Part shown: positions 25,789-35,639 of the stretch, in pieces | Layout: every line of letters begins with the position of its first letter | Position numbering within the stretch: the first letter of the stretch is position 1 | NCBI GenBank assembly: GCA_033485155.1 | Contig: JAWQJJ010000006.1 | Coordinates: 1 to 64,000 of the forward strand | Direction: 5' to 3' | DNA length: 64,000 nucleotides | Source of the DNA: Methanomassiliicoccus sp. | GTDB lineage: Archaea; Thermoplasmatota; Thermoplasmata; Methanomassiliicoccales; Methanomassiliicoccaceae | Notes under the pieces: model-generated | Database searches by the model: none | Told to the model about the DNA's origin: nothing | The model's input: the letters and a program-made list of their open reading frames with translations, nothing else | Program-made: the position numbers and the translations under genes

Positions 25789-26913
25789 TCACTCCCTCAT
25801 CTTGCCCCCGTCTCTCGAACCCCGGACGAACGCCTCGAAATTCGCCGCAGACATCAGGGGAGGACACTCGCAGGCCATACTGGCGATGAAACCGTTCTTG
25901 AAGTGCTTGTAGCGCATGGCGTCCTTGTACGCCTGATCGTAGACCTGCTTGGGCGTGCCACTGAACGCCAGAAGGGTGTCGGTGTTGCCCATCATGCAGC
26001 ACTTGTTCTCGTAGATTTTTGCCACCTTTAGGAGGTCGATGGGCTGCGTCCCATCATATGCGGCATGCATGACCGACCCGGGCGGGAAGGGCATGTCCTG
26101 GCATAGATGGTAGTCCTGTCCGTGGTCGCCGCACTGGTGGTAGAAGATCCCGGTCGTCCCCGCACCTATCTTTATGATCTTCTCCAGTGCATCCTTCATG
26201 TAGTCGGTGGCGAACTCCTTGCACTGGTCGACCGACATCGTCGAGCTGTTGGCCAGCAGGGTGGCGCAGGATGTTTTGAACGGCTTTCCGGGATAAAGTT
26301 GGCTCACCGCCTCGCAGGCGTTGATGCAATGGGTTACTACCTTCCTCATGAGGCTGTGCATGAGGTCAGGTTCCTGGATGACCCACATGAGCATGTTCTC
26401 TGGCGACACCCAGAAGCTTCCGATGACGAACGGCTCATAGATGAACTGCCATGGCTTGTAACCTTTGCCCGAGTACATCTCCACCGCCTTGAGCCCCCTG
26501 ACGTGCCGTGCCATCGTCGGCCCCTTTGCCAGTTCCTCGGGCGACAAGGGTTCGAGCTTATCCGCCTTCTCCACCGTGTCCGCGGGGTATGTGAGTATGC
26601 TGGGAGCGGACATGGGGCCGGTAGGCATCTTTATGGTGCCCCCATAATCCTCATTCCAGTAGACTGCATAGTTCCAGTTCAGATACGGCATGATGCCGTA
26701 CATCCGAGCGGTGTCCAGCTGCCAGGCGATGGCCATTTCCGGTTCCATGTAATATTCGTACAGGGAGTGGTTGTGAGCGGTGGCTGCATAGCCGCCGACC
26801 AGCGGGCCTATGGGCACGTATTCATGTTTTCCGTCAACGAACATCCTCTTGATGTTTTCCCTTTCCCTATCGTAGTTCTCCTTTGTCCCGGCAGGCAGCG
26901 ATTCCCAACTCAT
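25789..26913 (-). CDS. UroD-fold corrinoid/CoM methyltransferase-like protein
   Basis: A 374-residue member of the uroporphyrinogen decarboxylase family branch that includes methylcobamide:coenzyme M methyltransferases (MtaA, MtbA). Likely zinc ligands are H259 and C261 (Y-H-Q-C-G) with a third cysteine at C348 or C350 (A-C-E-C-P-P). It would transfer a methyl group from a corrinoid protein to a thiol; substrate and partner cannot be told, and no corrinoid protein or substrate methyltransferase is adjacent. It is convergent with cooT and stands alone with a long upstream region. Confidence 0.75.
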   Translation of the reverse strand: MSWESLPAGTKENYDRERENIKRMFVDGKHEYVPIGPLVGGYAATAHNHSLYEYYMEPEMAIAWQLDTARMYGIMPYLNWNYAVYWNEDYGGTIKMPTGPMSAPSILTYPADTVEKADKLEPLSPEELAKGPTMARHVRGLKAVEMYSGKGYKPWQFIYEPFVIGSFWVSPENMLMWVIQEPDLMHSLMRKVVTHCINACEAVSQLYPGKPFKTSCATLLANSSTMSVDQCKEFATDYMKDALEKIIKIGAGTTGIFYHQCGDHGQDYHLCQDMPFPPGSVMHAAYDGTQPIDLLKVAKIYENKCCMMGNTDTLLAFSGTPKQVYDQAYKDAMRYKHFKNGFIASMACECPPLMSAANFEAFVRGSRDGGKMRE

Positions 26914-27552
26914 ATTGATCCTCTCATTATTTCCATCCTCTCACCCCCTCGTATTCAATGGCGGTCGCCTTATCCGAGGCGGGTTCATCGATGATGGTAC
27001 TGGCCTCCTTGTATTGGCATCCTTTTGCATATGGTCCAGCGTATAAGTTACTTATCGCATCATTACCTGAAATCGGGCAACCTGAAGGCAGAATGAAATC
27101 ATCTGGCTCACTCACAGGCTTATTTCGCTTTCAGTCCCCCTCCCCAGTCTGCCGTGCCTAGTGTCCTATCAGTATGATCGCCGAGCGATCTAGGTCGGGG
27201 CCTCCGGTGTGATTTGGGGACATGGTGATATGGGGCGGAAGAAAACTGGGAGCTGCTTTAGTGGATTGAAACAAGATTTTAGAACGTTGATGAATGGTTT
27301 AGTTTCATACTCATCCACTCAAGCGGGGGTATGCTCCTGACCTTGGGGCTGTCCGCCGGTCAAGCAAATCGATTAATGACGTCGACTCGGATCACCATTG
27401 CGCCAGCCAGGTGTCGACCTGTGAAACCTGACGTTCACCATACCAAGTGATCTTCTCCCTGTTGGCAATTGCCAGAGATATGCCACCGATATCTGTCAAT
27501 TTCCTTTGAATATTTTGTCGCAGCACGTATCAGAAAAATTGAACGAAGAGGT
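26914..27552. other. 640-nt intergenic region
   Basis: No supported gene is seen. A TATA-like CTTATAC on the minus strand near 27045-27052 could be the methyltransferase promoter and would give a leader of about 100 nt. A 62-codon minus-strand frame (26927-27115) lacks convincing features. Confidence 0.35.
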
Positions 27553-28122
27553 TTATTCCCTGACCGTTGCTGGACTGCCTGCCGAGCGCATCCTTAGGCC
27601 ACCTAAGATATTGATGATGCCTAAGATCACCAAGAAGATGCCAACCAAGATCAGCAGAGCCAATATTCCAGTTCCTGGATATATCACCAGCAGAATGCCT
27701 ATGATCAGGGCCCATGCTCCCGACAGTACCAGCAACCAGCGATTGGAAGTTCCGAAAGTTTGAGTCCTTCTTGGAGCGATGGCGCCCTCAGCGATCTGAA
27801 GAATGCCCGCGATAATGGCAAAAATTCCGACGATATACACGGCTGCCACCGCGGTCACTCCTGGTAAAAAGATCGCCGCCAATCCGATGATAATATCCAG
27901 GACACCTTCCACGAGGTTCAGCGTTCTATGCGTCCCTATTTTCCTGGATCGGCTAAATCCGAGGAGAATGAAACCCGCTACCAGCATGAAAATGCCGAAT
28001 ATGATCAAAAATATTGTCAAAGTGATCCCTGGTACAAAGATGAACGCCAGGCCGAATATCAGGGCGATGATGCCGAACGCTGTTCGGCCCCACCATATTC
28101 TACTCATTCCTTCTTTTGCCAT
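27553..28122 (-). CDS. HdeD/DUF308 family membrane protein
   Basis: The 189-residue protein has six hydrophobic segments arranged as three repeated hairpins, with recurring G-x-x-L/I-I-x-P-G and G-I-F-x-I-I-x-G-I patterns typical of the acid-resistance membrane protein HdeD (DUF308). HdeD contributes to acid or general stress tolerance in E. coli by an unclear mechanism. It stands alone. Confidence 0.85.
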   Translation of the reverse strand: MAKEGMSRIWWGRTAFGIIALIFGLAFIFVPGITLTIFLIIFGIFMLVAGFILLGFSRSRKIGTHRTLNLVEGVLDIIIGLAAIFLPGVTAVAAVYIVGIFAIIAGILQIAEGAIAPRRTQTFGTSNRWLLVLSGAWALIIGILLVIYPGTGILALLILVGIFLVILGIINILGGLRMRSAGSPATVRE

Positions 28123-28779
28123 GGTTCATACCTCATCTATCAAGCGCTTATGCGCGATGAAATCGGTCTGAACCACCTTTATTAAAGGATTGCAAGCGCT
28201 TTCAGCGTCTTTCTCACAACTTATCGTTTTACCGCTCTCTCTCAAAATGAAAATGATTTTTTAATTTCAGTTACGCTCAAAGGGAGAAGCGGACGCCTCG
28301 CCATTAATGGCGCCCATCTTGGTACTATTGCTGCTGGGAGATCATTTCATGGCTTCAAGGCCGAGAGTAATGACATATTACTTGATGCCGGACTTCGGAC
28401 GAAATGATATCAGAGCCTCTGACTGCGCTCCAGATGGGGCAAACATCACACACGGCGAGGCCGACGAGAACGGTGCAGGCTTGCCTAACGCACCAAGTGC
28501 GATTGGAAGGCTAGCTAAGGGAGCCACACATCTCGAGGGTGACTGCTCACGTTCAGCAATCCTTTATGCGGTGGCATCATCACGAATGGGAAGGCCTAGA
28601 GCGACCAAGTATCCTGGTGCCCTCAATCTAAAGTTGTAGATTAGTGTATTTTGCTAAGAGTTACGTACTATACTGATGAAATACATCCCATCTCCAACTT
28701 CTGGCCCGTGTCAATATAAACGTAAGATCATTGGCGCAAAATACTTCTATCTCGCGTTGGAAAATCGTATGGAAATAAG
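28123..28779. other. Intergenic region between divergent genes
   Basis: No supported gene is seen between the HdeD-like gene and the prenyltransferase. It holds both promoters. A 110-codon plus-strand frame here lacks coding character. Confidence 0.35.
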
Positions 28780-29493
28780 ATGACGGCTGTTAAGGGGGCT
28801 GCCCAAGCGGTTATTAGTAAGGCGAGGAAAGAAGTTGATTTTTCACATCTTTATAGGATTCCTCGGCATATTGGTGTGATCCCCGATGGGAATAGAAGAT
28901 GGGCCATCAAGAGCGGGATGCAGAAGCATGAAGGTTACCAATTCGGCCTTGAGCCCAGTTTTAGACTTTGCGATTTATGCATCAAGTTGGGAGTGGAGGA
29001 GATTACTTTCTACGGATTCACCCAGGATAACACCAAGAGACCTGAGGTCCAGAGGAAAGCCTTCCAAGGAATATTGGTCCAGGCCGCTCACCAGCTATAT
29101 GACAAGGATCTGGCACTGATGGTCATCGGAAACACTAGTTCCTCGATGTTTCCTTCGGAGCTTTTACCATTCACAAATAGAACCGTCTTTGGTCGCGGAT
29201 TGCTGAAGACCAATGTTCTTGTAAATTACAGCTGGCAATGGGACCTCGAGCAATTCCGATCAAGGGGAACGGATGGTGACGGAATAATCAGCAGGCTTGG
29301 TTCCTCAGAGGTGTCTCGCATCGATCTCATTCTCAGATGGGGTGGAAGAATGCGATTGAGCGGATTCCTGCCGGTCCAGTCGGTCTATTCAGACATGTAT
29401 GTCATCGACGAACTGTGGCCCGATTACCGAGATGAACATGTATTGGCCGCGCTGGAGTGGTTCCAGGAACAGGACGTTACGCTAGGCGGATAG
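28780..29493 (+). CDS. uppS: cis-prenyltransferase (polyprenyl diphosphate synthase)
   Basis: A 237-residue Z-isoprenyl diphosphate synthase, which makes the polyprenyl phosphate carrier used in archaeal glycosylation. Motif V-I-P-D-G-N-R-R-W-A is at 33-42 with the catalytic Asp at 36; F-Y-G-F-T-Q-D-N is at about 77-84; the C-terminal R-W-G-G-R-M-R-L-S-G-F-L-P, Q-S-V-Y-S-D and W-P-D-Y boxes match the substrate-binding region. The usual I-R-T-S-G-E form is changed to L-R-W-G-G-R, as in some archaeal homologues. It ends in TAG TAA. Confidence 0.88.
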   Translation: MTAVKGAAQAVISKARKEVDFSHLYRIPRHIGVIPDGNRRWAIKSGMQKHEGYQFGLEPSFRLCDLCIKLGVEEITFYGFTQDNTKRPEVQRKAFQGILVQAAHQLYDKDLALMVIGNTSSSMFPSELLPFTNRTVFGRGLLKTNVLVNYSWQWDLEQFRSRGTDGDGIISRLGSSEVSRIDLILRWGGRMRLSGFLPVQSVYSDMYVIDELWPDYRDEHVLAALEWFQEQDVTLGG

Positions 29494-29946
29494 TAAAATG
29501 CATGGTAATTAATCAGGCCATACGAAGCTATCCTCCTTCTTGCTTCATTTGTGGGGAAGGCCACAAGGGAGTAGCGAGCGGGTCGTTGGAGTCGATGTCC
29601 CTCCCGCGCATCGTCACTACCAGGATGGGCGAGGAGTGAGATTTTCAAACCTTTAACAATGATGATTGAGAAATAATAGGCACCTATTTTCGGCCGAAGC
29701 GTAATCTCCTCGGCGCTTATCGACTCATCTATACTGGCAAAGGGGCACTTTATCATTATCCATCGGTCTGACAACGATATTTCTGGTGTCGATGAACAAG
29801 ATTGCTGATGAGGGGATGAAGATAGAATCTAAAAAAGCGGTTGCTTATGATAGAATGTTGAAGCTACTTTTTATTATATCAAGGCCTTTATCGATGATGG
29901 GAAAGGGAATGGGGCACTCTGTTCTAAACCAATAAGTTCAAGCCTG
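29494..29946. other. Intergenic region upstream of the sensor kinase
   Basis: No supported gene. AT-rich sequence near 29865-29885 probably contains the kinase promoter. Confidence 0.35.
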
Positions 29947-32325
29947 ATGGATAATTGGATGGTCAGCCAGATGTGCCCGAATACTCAGGAAAGAGATATT
30001 GATCCTCAGCAATCGAGCAAGGAAGCGGATCATGAACGCCGTTATCGATCTCTATTCGACAATAGTCTTGATGCGGTCTTCCTGACGAAAACTGATGGTA
30101 CTATCCTCGAAGCGAATCCTGCAGCACAGCATATGTTTGGTATGACCGAGGATGAGCTCAAAGCCGCAGGACGGGATGGGATAGTCGTTCAAGATGGGCG
30201 CCTGGATGCAACATTACGTGAGCGCTCTGTGAATGGGAGCACAAGGGCAGAGCTGACCTATCGGCGTAAAGACGGCTCCACTTTTTCAGGTGAGGTCACC
30301 TCAAGCGTGTTCGAAGACTTCGACGGAGTGAAAAAAGCCAGTTCGATTATCAGAGACATCTCAAGGCGCAAGAATGCAGAGGAAGCGCTGAGGATGAGCG
30401 AAGAAAGCCTTCGCTCTCAGATCGAGAATTCCCCCCTCGCAGTCGTTGAGTGGGATAGAGATTTTATCGTGACCCGTTGGGCCGGTGAATCTGAAAGGTT
30501 ATTCGGTTACACGGCAGAAGAAACGCTGGGCAGGTTGATCATGAATCTGAACCTGATACACCCCGATGACGTACCTATTGTTGAAAGAACGATGGGGAAG
30601 CTGACCGACGGGATCAGCAAGAGGGTCGTATCTTCCAACCGCAACATTTCCAAGGATGGTAAGGTTCTGTACTGCACCTGGTACAATACCGTTCTCTATG
30701 ATGCCCAAGGTAAAATGTCCTCAGTATTGTCGTTCATAATGGACTATACCGCAAGGGCCAGAGCAGAGGAAGCATTGAAGTGGCGACAGAAGAAGGATGA
30801 GCTCATGAAGGATATAGCCGGCAAGCTTCTGTCCACGACCGACACTCAATCCGTGATCGATGATCTGGCGAAGAGCACCATGGAGTTCCTTGATTGCGAT
30901 GTCTTCTTCAACTATCTTGTAGACAAACAATGCGGCGGAATTACGCTCAACGCATACACAGGTGTCCCGGCCGAAGAGATGACCAACATGGGTCACCTCA
31001 ATTATGGAGAAGCGGTCTGTGGTCGAGTTGCCCAGAGCGGTAAGGGGATAAATGTAGGCGATATCCTAACGAGTGATGATGATCGGACGCCATTCCAACG
31101 TTCTCAGGGCGTCCAAGCTTATGCATGCAATCCTCTGATGATAGGCGACAGGATCATCGGTACGCTCTCCTTCGGCACCAAGTCCAGGCCGCAGTTCACC
31201 GACGAAGAGCTGGCAACGATGCAGGAGGTCGCCGGCTACATCTCGCTGGCTATGCATCAATTGGAAGAGCGGGAAGCGCTCGGGGAGAGCGAGGCCAAGT
31301 ACCGCAGCCTGTTCAAGGAGAACAGCTCGGTCATGTTGCTCATAGACCCCTCCTCTGGTCGGATAGTCGATGCCAACCGCGCCGCTAGCGAATACTACGG
31401 TCACTCACTCGACAAGCTCACTGAGCTGAAGACCATGGATATCAATACTCTACCGCCGGGAGAGGTTCGGGCGGAGATGGGGAGGTCCCTGTCGGGCGAG
31501 AAGCGCTGCTTCAATTTTCAACATGTCTTGGCGAACGGAGAGATCCGCGATGTCGAAGTATTCTCCGGCCCCATCACTGTAAATGGCCGAAAGCTCTTGT
31601 ACTCCATCATCCACGATGTCACCGAGCGCAGGCGGGCTGAGGATAAGATGAAGCGCTCTAACGATGAGTTGCAGCAATTCGCTTACGTTGCTTCCCACGA
31701 CCTCCAGGAACCGTTGCGGATGGTAACCTCCTACCTCAGTCTTACGAAAAAGAGGTATGGGGAAGAGCTTCCGCCAAAAGCGAAGGAGTTCATGAGCATG
31801 GCGATCGATGGCTCGATGAGAATGAGAGAGCTCATCGACGACCTGCTGGAGTTCTCACGTGTCGATGCACGACCGATCGAGCTAAAGGATGTTGACATGA
31901 ATGAGGTCGTAAAAGTGGTGGTGGAAGACCTGCACATCGCCATCGGAGATGCTAACGCGAAGCTTTTGATCGAACCCCTACCAGTGGTTCGGGCCGATGA
32001 TGTTCAGATGAAGCAGATTATGACGAACCTGGTATCCAATTCTATTAAATTTCATGATGGCAGGTCGCCAACAGTCGAGGTTTCGGCTGTCACCTACGAC
32101 AATGAGTACGTGTTCTCGGTGAAGGACAACGGAATAGGGATCGATCCACAGTATGCAGATAAGTTGTTCAGGATGTTCTCGCGGTTGCATACCAGGGAAG
32201 AGTACACTGGAACGGGCATTGGTCTGGCGATCTCGAAGAAGATCGTAGAGCGTCATGGCGGCCGCATATGGTTCGAGAGCGAACCAGGCAAGGGGACGAC
32301 GTTCTATTTCACCATTCCAGTTTGA
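29947..32325 (+). CDS. Multi-sensor histidine kinase (PAS-PAS-GAF-PAS-HisKA-HATPase)
   Basis: A soluble kinase of 792 residues. Domains in order: PAS about 30-145, PAS about 150-280, GAF about 290-445, PAS about 450-565, dimerisation/phosphoacceptor helix with H584 (A-S-H-D-L-Q-E-P-L-R), then the catalytic domain with N box N-L-V-S-N-S-I-K-F, G1 D-N-G-I-G-I and G2 G-T-G-I-G-L. There is no membrane segment, so it senses an intracellular or diffusible signal. A single-domain response regulator lies just downstream on the opposite strand and may be its partner. The frame starts at ATG 29947; Met5 and Met9 are alternatives. Confidence 0.93.
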   Translation: MDNWMVSQMCPNTQERDIDPQQSSKEADHERRYRSLFDNSLDAVFLTKTDGTILEANPAAQHMFGMTEDELKAAGRDGIVVQDGRLDATLRERSVNGSTRAELTYRRKDGSTFSGEVTSSVFEDFDGVKKASSIIRDISRRKNAEEALRMSEESLRSQIENSPLAVVEWDRDFIVTRWAGESERLFGYTAEETLGRLIMNLNLIHPDDVPIVERTMGKLTDGISKRVVSSNRNISKDGKVLYCTWYNTVLYDAQGKMSSVLSFIMDYTARARAEEALKWRQKKDELMKDIAGKLLSTTDTQSVIDDLAKSTMEFLDCDVFFNYLVDKQCGGITLNAYTGVPAEEMTNMGHLNYGEAVCGRVAQSGKGINVGDILTSDDDRTPFQRSQGVQAYACNPLMIGDRIIGTLSFGTKSRPQFTDEELATMQEVAGYISLAMHQLEEREALGESEAKYRSLFKENSSVMLLIDPSSGRIVDANRAASEYYGHSLDKLTELKTMDINTLPPGEVRAEMGRSLSGEKRCFNFQHVLANGEIRDVEVFSGPITVNGRKLLYSIIHDVTERRRAEDKMKRSNDELQQFAYVASHDLQEPLRMVTSYLSLTKKRYGEELPPKAKEFMSMAIDGSMRMRELIDDLLEFSRVDARPIELKDVDMNEVVKVVVEDLHIAIGDANAKLLIEPLPVVRADDVQMKQIMTNLVSNSIKFHDGRSPTVEVSAVTYDNEYVFSVKDNGIGIDPQYADKLFRMFSRLHTREEYTGTGIGLAISKKIVERHGGRIWFESEPGKGTTFYFTIPV

Positions 32326-32383
32326 GCATCAGTGAGGAGTTCTCGATAACGTCCTCATGGGGGTCTTTAGAATTGATCTCTCA

Positions 32384-32947
32384 TTATCTTGGGCCATATG
32401 GCTCAATGAAGGGAACAAGATCCCTGCCATCAAAAAAAGGACGATATGGCTGCATCTCACAGGCAATGAACCTAATTTTCATGCCTGCGTTCGATACACC
32501 CATGCTATGAGGTTGCTCTGTTTTTGACTTCAACGCGAGTAGTGGTACAAGAATCCCCCTGAGCCACAGTATGGCAGCATCTATCTCGTTGGTGGTGGCG
32601 GGCTTTACGCGATAATCTGTTGCACCTAGGTATCGTGCCCTGGCCTCGTCATCCTGGTTCCTGGAACCAGTCATCACAATGACAGGAATGCCGTGGAATC
32701 CCTGAATCTCTCTTATAGCCCTCAGTACCTCGAAACCATTGACCCTGGGCATATTCAAGTCCAGGATAACCATGTCGGGAAACGGGCTGCCAAGGATCCT
32801 CTGCCCCTCAAGAATATCCAGTGCCTCTCGCCCATCGTTGGCAACGGTGACAGAGATTGGCACGTTGGCGTCCGCCAGAAGCTCATTCATGAACAGCACA
32901 TCCGCCGGGTTGTCTTCAACTATCAAGACATCGATTGCTTTGCTCAT
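32384..32947 (-). CDS. Response regulator (receiver domain, long C-terminal tail)
   Basis: A CheY-like receiver of the Rcp1 type: acidic pair E11-D12, phosphoacceptor D63 in V-I-L-D-L-N-M-P, T/S in V-M-T-G-S and K in Y-R-V-K-P. It lacks a DNA-binding output domain. The receiver ends near residue 135; about 50 further residues do not resemble a known domain and could be frame continuation after loss of the original stop. It converges on the sensor kinase 58 nt away, the likely phosphodonor. A TATA-like ATTATAG lies upstream on the minus strand near 33030. Confidence 0.88.
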   Translation of the reverse strand: MSKAIDVLIVEDNPADVLFMNELLADANVPISVTVANDGREALDILEGQRILGSPFPDMVILDLNMPRVNGFEVLRAIREIQGFHGIPVIVMTGSRNQDDEARARYLGATDYRVKPATTNEIDAAILWLRGILVPLLALKSKTEQPHSMGVSNAGMKIRFIACEMQPYRPFFDGRDLVPFIEPYGPR

Positions 32948-33327
32948 CCCCTCACCTCTCTCGGCAGGGGAAAGAAGACAACCTCGTTTTCCGGCTTCGC
33001 CCTGAGTTATAAGGACACTCGCTCCGTTCTATAATCTGTTTGCTCATGTTTTCCCATCCCTTTGATTTGATTCATTCTGGGCAGAGGCTAATCCATTGTT
33101 AGGTCATCAAAATGCTCTGAGTAAAAAATTATGCCATCATTATATGTTAAGAGAATGATATGGATAACAATCGAGTGTGATCATTCACCGATTGCCGTTA
33201 CTTCTAGGCGATGGTCACCCTCTCGAAGCACTCCTTGTGCAGGCATTAGAAAAAAAGGATGATGGCCGTCGTGTTTTTCCCGTTACCTCAATTTTGACAA
33301 TACGATCGCAACGGCTCCGAAAGTGGC
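32948..33327. other. Intergenic region
   Basis: Contains the response-regulator promoter near 33025-33040; no supported gene otherwise. Confidence 0.35.
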
Positions 33328-33816
33328 TCACTTGTGTTCGCTCATATCTTCATCGATGAGGCGGCTCAGGTTCCTTGATGCAAACCAAGTAAAGATGCCG
33401 AGCGTCAGTATTCCGAATAATATCATGACCATCATGCCTCCATAGAGGCCATAGATCATTGAATCCCTGCCAGTATCCGGATTAGTAATGAGCAATAGCA
33501 CAAAGCCAATGCCAGCCGATATGGCATAGCACATCGAAGACATCCAGAGATACTGATCTGCATTAGTCCTAGAGACCATTCCAAGGTCGATATTCCTGCT
33601 TGCATAAAGGCTAATTCCAGAGAGTAGACCAAGCATCAGAATCGAAGCGATGAACGCTAACTCGATCTTCACGAACCATGAACTGTAGGTTTCACTGATA
33701 CTTCCATTGTAGCCGGTGAAAAACCCAAGCAGAAACATGATGATGAACACCAATGGCCATAATATCTGATTGTTCCTTCTTGCATTGGCAACATTACCCA
33801 CCATACTAAGTGCCAT
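33328..33816 (-). CDS. Four-TM membrane protein, 162 aa
   Basis: Four hydrophobic segments (about residues 18-37, 50-72, 92-112 and 122-145) with a charged C-terminal tail R-L-I-D-E-D-M-S-E-H-K. No catalytic residues or known family are seen. It stands alone. Confidence 0.6.
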   Translation of the reverse strand: MALSMVGNVANARRNNQILWPLVFIIMFLLGFFTGYNGSISETYSSWFVKIELAFIASILMLGLLSGISLYASRNIDLGMVSRTNADQYLWMSSMCYAISAGIGFVLLLITNPDTGRDSMIYGLYGGMMVMILFGILTLGIFTWFASRNLSRLIDEDMSEHK

Positions 33817-34459
33817 ATGATCTAGTAATCGAGGATGACCATTTCTATTATACTATTGTACAAATAAATGATATTGATAATAATGAAGTTGGGAAGTAGA
33901 AAATACAGCCAGATGAATTAGCAAAGTAGTATGCAACGAGCATGTAAGATAACTGTTCCCCGACACATGACCAGTACATTTTCCATCTGCTTTTATGACT
34001 TGGTAGAAAAGTGGATTTGTATTATTTTCATGGTTTAAACTTATCTGTTACCGGGTTTAGTAAAGTGGCTAGATGTACCGACTTTGCATAGTTCGTTGCA
34101 TACTGTGGTACTATTGGGTCGGTTATGCAACGCATTATGAAATGGAGGGAACAGGGCGCGAGGAGAACGATTTTCGGTCGAAAATAGTTTGTTGCATTTG
34201 CCTCCAGTCAAAAAAAGATGTAGTTGTTCGTCCACTACTTTGATAACCTAATGTCGATGGATCGCTGGCCAAAGAGGTATATTAACCGCTTATCGGCTTC
34301 GTTGAATAAGGTTTGTCCTGAAACAGTCAAAACCGTTTCTCGATCAGCCCATTTGCCGTGCAATAATACAATGGCACTTACTGATCCCAGAGTCCCTCGA
34401 TTCCAAAATAATGAATGCCCGAAAATAGAATAAAAGAAGAGTTTAGAAATGGGTTTGGA
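33817..34459. other. Intergenic region with degenerate repeat and dyad
   Basis: No intact gene. GTTGCATA (34095-34102) and TATGCAAC (34124-34131) form a perfect 8-bp dyad with a 21-nt loop. The stretch 34106-34267 is partly repeated at 35103-35191 and 35397-35480. Confidence 0.45.
34106..34267. repeat. Degenerate repeat, copy A (long form)
   Basis: The right half (34181-34267) matches 35103-35191 with shared cores GTTGTTCGTCCACT and AATCGCTGG/GATCGCTGG. The left half (34106-34180) matches 35397-35480 more weakly, with shared GAGGAGAAC and TACTAT cores. Copies are all on the plus strand and flank the secreted-protein gene. Confidence 0.5.
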
Positions 34460-34966
34460 TTACAGCGGGACGTATGGATCGGTGTTCCCTGCAGCGATAG
34501 TCCAGGATACGCCGGACAGGTCGAGCGAACCAAATTCGGGCTCGATGGTCACGACGATGGTTTGAGATGTGCCAGGCGTGGCGGTCAGGCCTACGCTGCC
34601 GTATACACCAGTCGAATATTCGGCTACTCCGACCGTATCGCCATCCACCGTCATCGTTACGGTAAAGTCACCCGTAGACTTGGTTCCGGTAGAGGACTCA
34701 GTTATCGTAATGTAGTATGTTGAGGTGGAACTTCCTCCATAGTTGGCGGTCATAGTCACATTGTACTGATCACCGACAGCATAGGAATCTGTAATTTCGT
34801 TCCACTCGTTATCGGTTTGAAGAAGGTAGACGACCTGAGGGTCCTTTGAATCGGTTTGAATGCTGTCCCATATGATGGCTGCGGATACAATCAAGCTCAC
34901 AAAACCAATTGCCCCGAGCAACATGAAGAGGCTCGTTCCAGTAACCTTGCTTTTCTTAAGATTCAT
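34460..34966 (-). CDS. Secreted or anchored beta-rich protein, 168 aa (pair member 1)
   Basis: The N-terminus M-N-L-K-K-S-K-V-T-G-x-S-L is followed by one hydrophobic segment (about residues 12-33) and a Thr/Ser-rich, beta-strand-like extracellular region with alternating T-x-T-x-T patterns. The leader is shared with the divergent gene at 35640: M-N-(L/F)-K-(K/R)-S-K-(V/L)-T-G-x-S-L-x-M-L. It resembles an archaeal surface or pilin-like protein. Function unknown. The start is confirmed by the conserved GAGATGGG upstream in both genes. Confidence 0.7.
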   Translation of the reverse strand: MNLKKSKVTGTSLFMLLGAIGFVSLIVSAAIIWDSIQTDSKDPQVVYLLQTDNEWNEITDSYAVGDQYNVTMTANYGGSSTSTYYITITESSTGTKSTGDFTVTMTVDGDTVGVAEYSTGVYGSVGLTATPGTSQTIVVTIEPEFGSLDLSGVSWTIAAGNTDPYVPL

Positions 34967-35049
34967 GTTCCCATCTCAAACGATCTGGGAGTGATAAACT
35001 TCCAGACTTGGTAGAACATCCGCTTAATCGAGGCTTAAAGTGATGCTCA

Positions 35050-35071
35050 TTAATATTAATAATGATAATAA
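35050..35071 (-). promoter_or_regulatory. Promoter element of secreted protein 1
   Basis: On the minus strand this reads TTATTATCATT then ATTAATATTAAT, about 90 nt before the ATG at 34966. Nearly the same element precedes the divergent paralogue at 35530-35557, so both genes are probably controlled alike. Confidence 0.55.
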
Positions 35072-35102
35072 GTAACATCCAAATAATTATCAAGTGGGTG
35101 TA

Positions 35103-35191
35103 GAAAAGAAGTTTGTCGCATGAATCCTCAATTCAAACAGATTTGGTTGTTCGTCCACTTCTTTGACTGCATAATGTCTATAAATCGCTGG
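35103..35191. repeat. Degenerate repeat, copy C (right half only)
   Basis: Imperfect direct copy of 34181-34267. Identical cores include GTTGTTCGTCCACT and TCGCTGG. Confidence 0.5.
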
Positions 35192-35396
35192 TAACTTGGT
35201 CGAAAACAAGATTCGTAGATCGCCGTTTTAGAGACCCGAATAATGTATTCAAATAGTATTCTAAATGTTTTCACTATTTTATTCTATACTGCCAGAGAAA
35301 TGAATTTTGAATATTTTTCATGTACGTCGGTGTCGAACCTTACTCGAAAAGTGATATTGAGCCAGATCAACGACCGTTGAATAATTTCACCTTCCT

Positions 35397-35480
35397 ATGG
35401 ATACTATGGAGCTGCATTATTCAATGGATTATTCAGAGCGGGAAGTGGAGCTTGAGGAGAACAATTCGGTGTAAAAGCTA
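35397..35480. repeat. Degenerate repeat, copy B (left half only)
   Basis: Imperfect direct copy of 34106-34180, sharing TACTAT, GGGAA and GAGGAGAAC at matching distances. In one frame the copy reads like a short acidic protein end closing in TAA at 35472-35474, so the repeats may be decayed gene tails. Confidence 0.4.
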
Positions 35481-35529
35481 AGCAGATTCCACCGCGCACT
35501 CTCCCAACACGCCCAATAATTATCTGGCC

Positions 35530-35557
35530 ATTATCATTATCACTATTAATATTAATA
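35530..35557 (+). promoter_or_regulatory. Promoter element of secreted protein 2
   Basis: ATTATCATTATCAC then TATTAATATTAAT lies about 85 nt before the ATG at 35640 and mirrors the element of the divergent gene. The 5' leader also carries a GGAGGG-TAAAC-CCCTCC hairpin (35602-35618). Confidence 0.55.
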
Positions 35558-35639
35558 AACATGTCTTTAAGTCCTAATCCAATGGATTTTGCAACAGGTT
35601 TGGAGGGTAAACCCCTCCGGATGACATGAGATGGGTAAC

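Noticed and set aside
26107-26994. 295-codon plus-strand frame
   Set aside because: Antisense to the UroD-type methyltransferase; no motif and atypical composition.
26927-27115. 62-codon minus-strand frame upstream of the methyltransferase
   Set aside because: Plausible composition but no ribosome site, no motif, and the probable promoter lies inside it.
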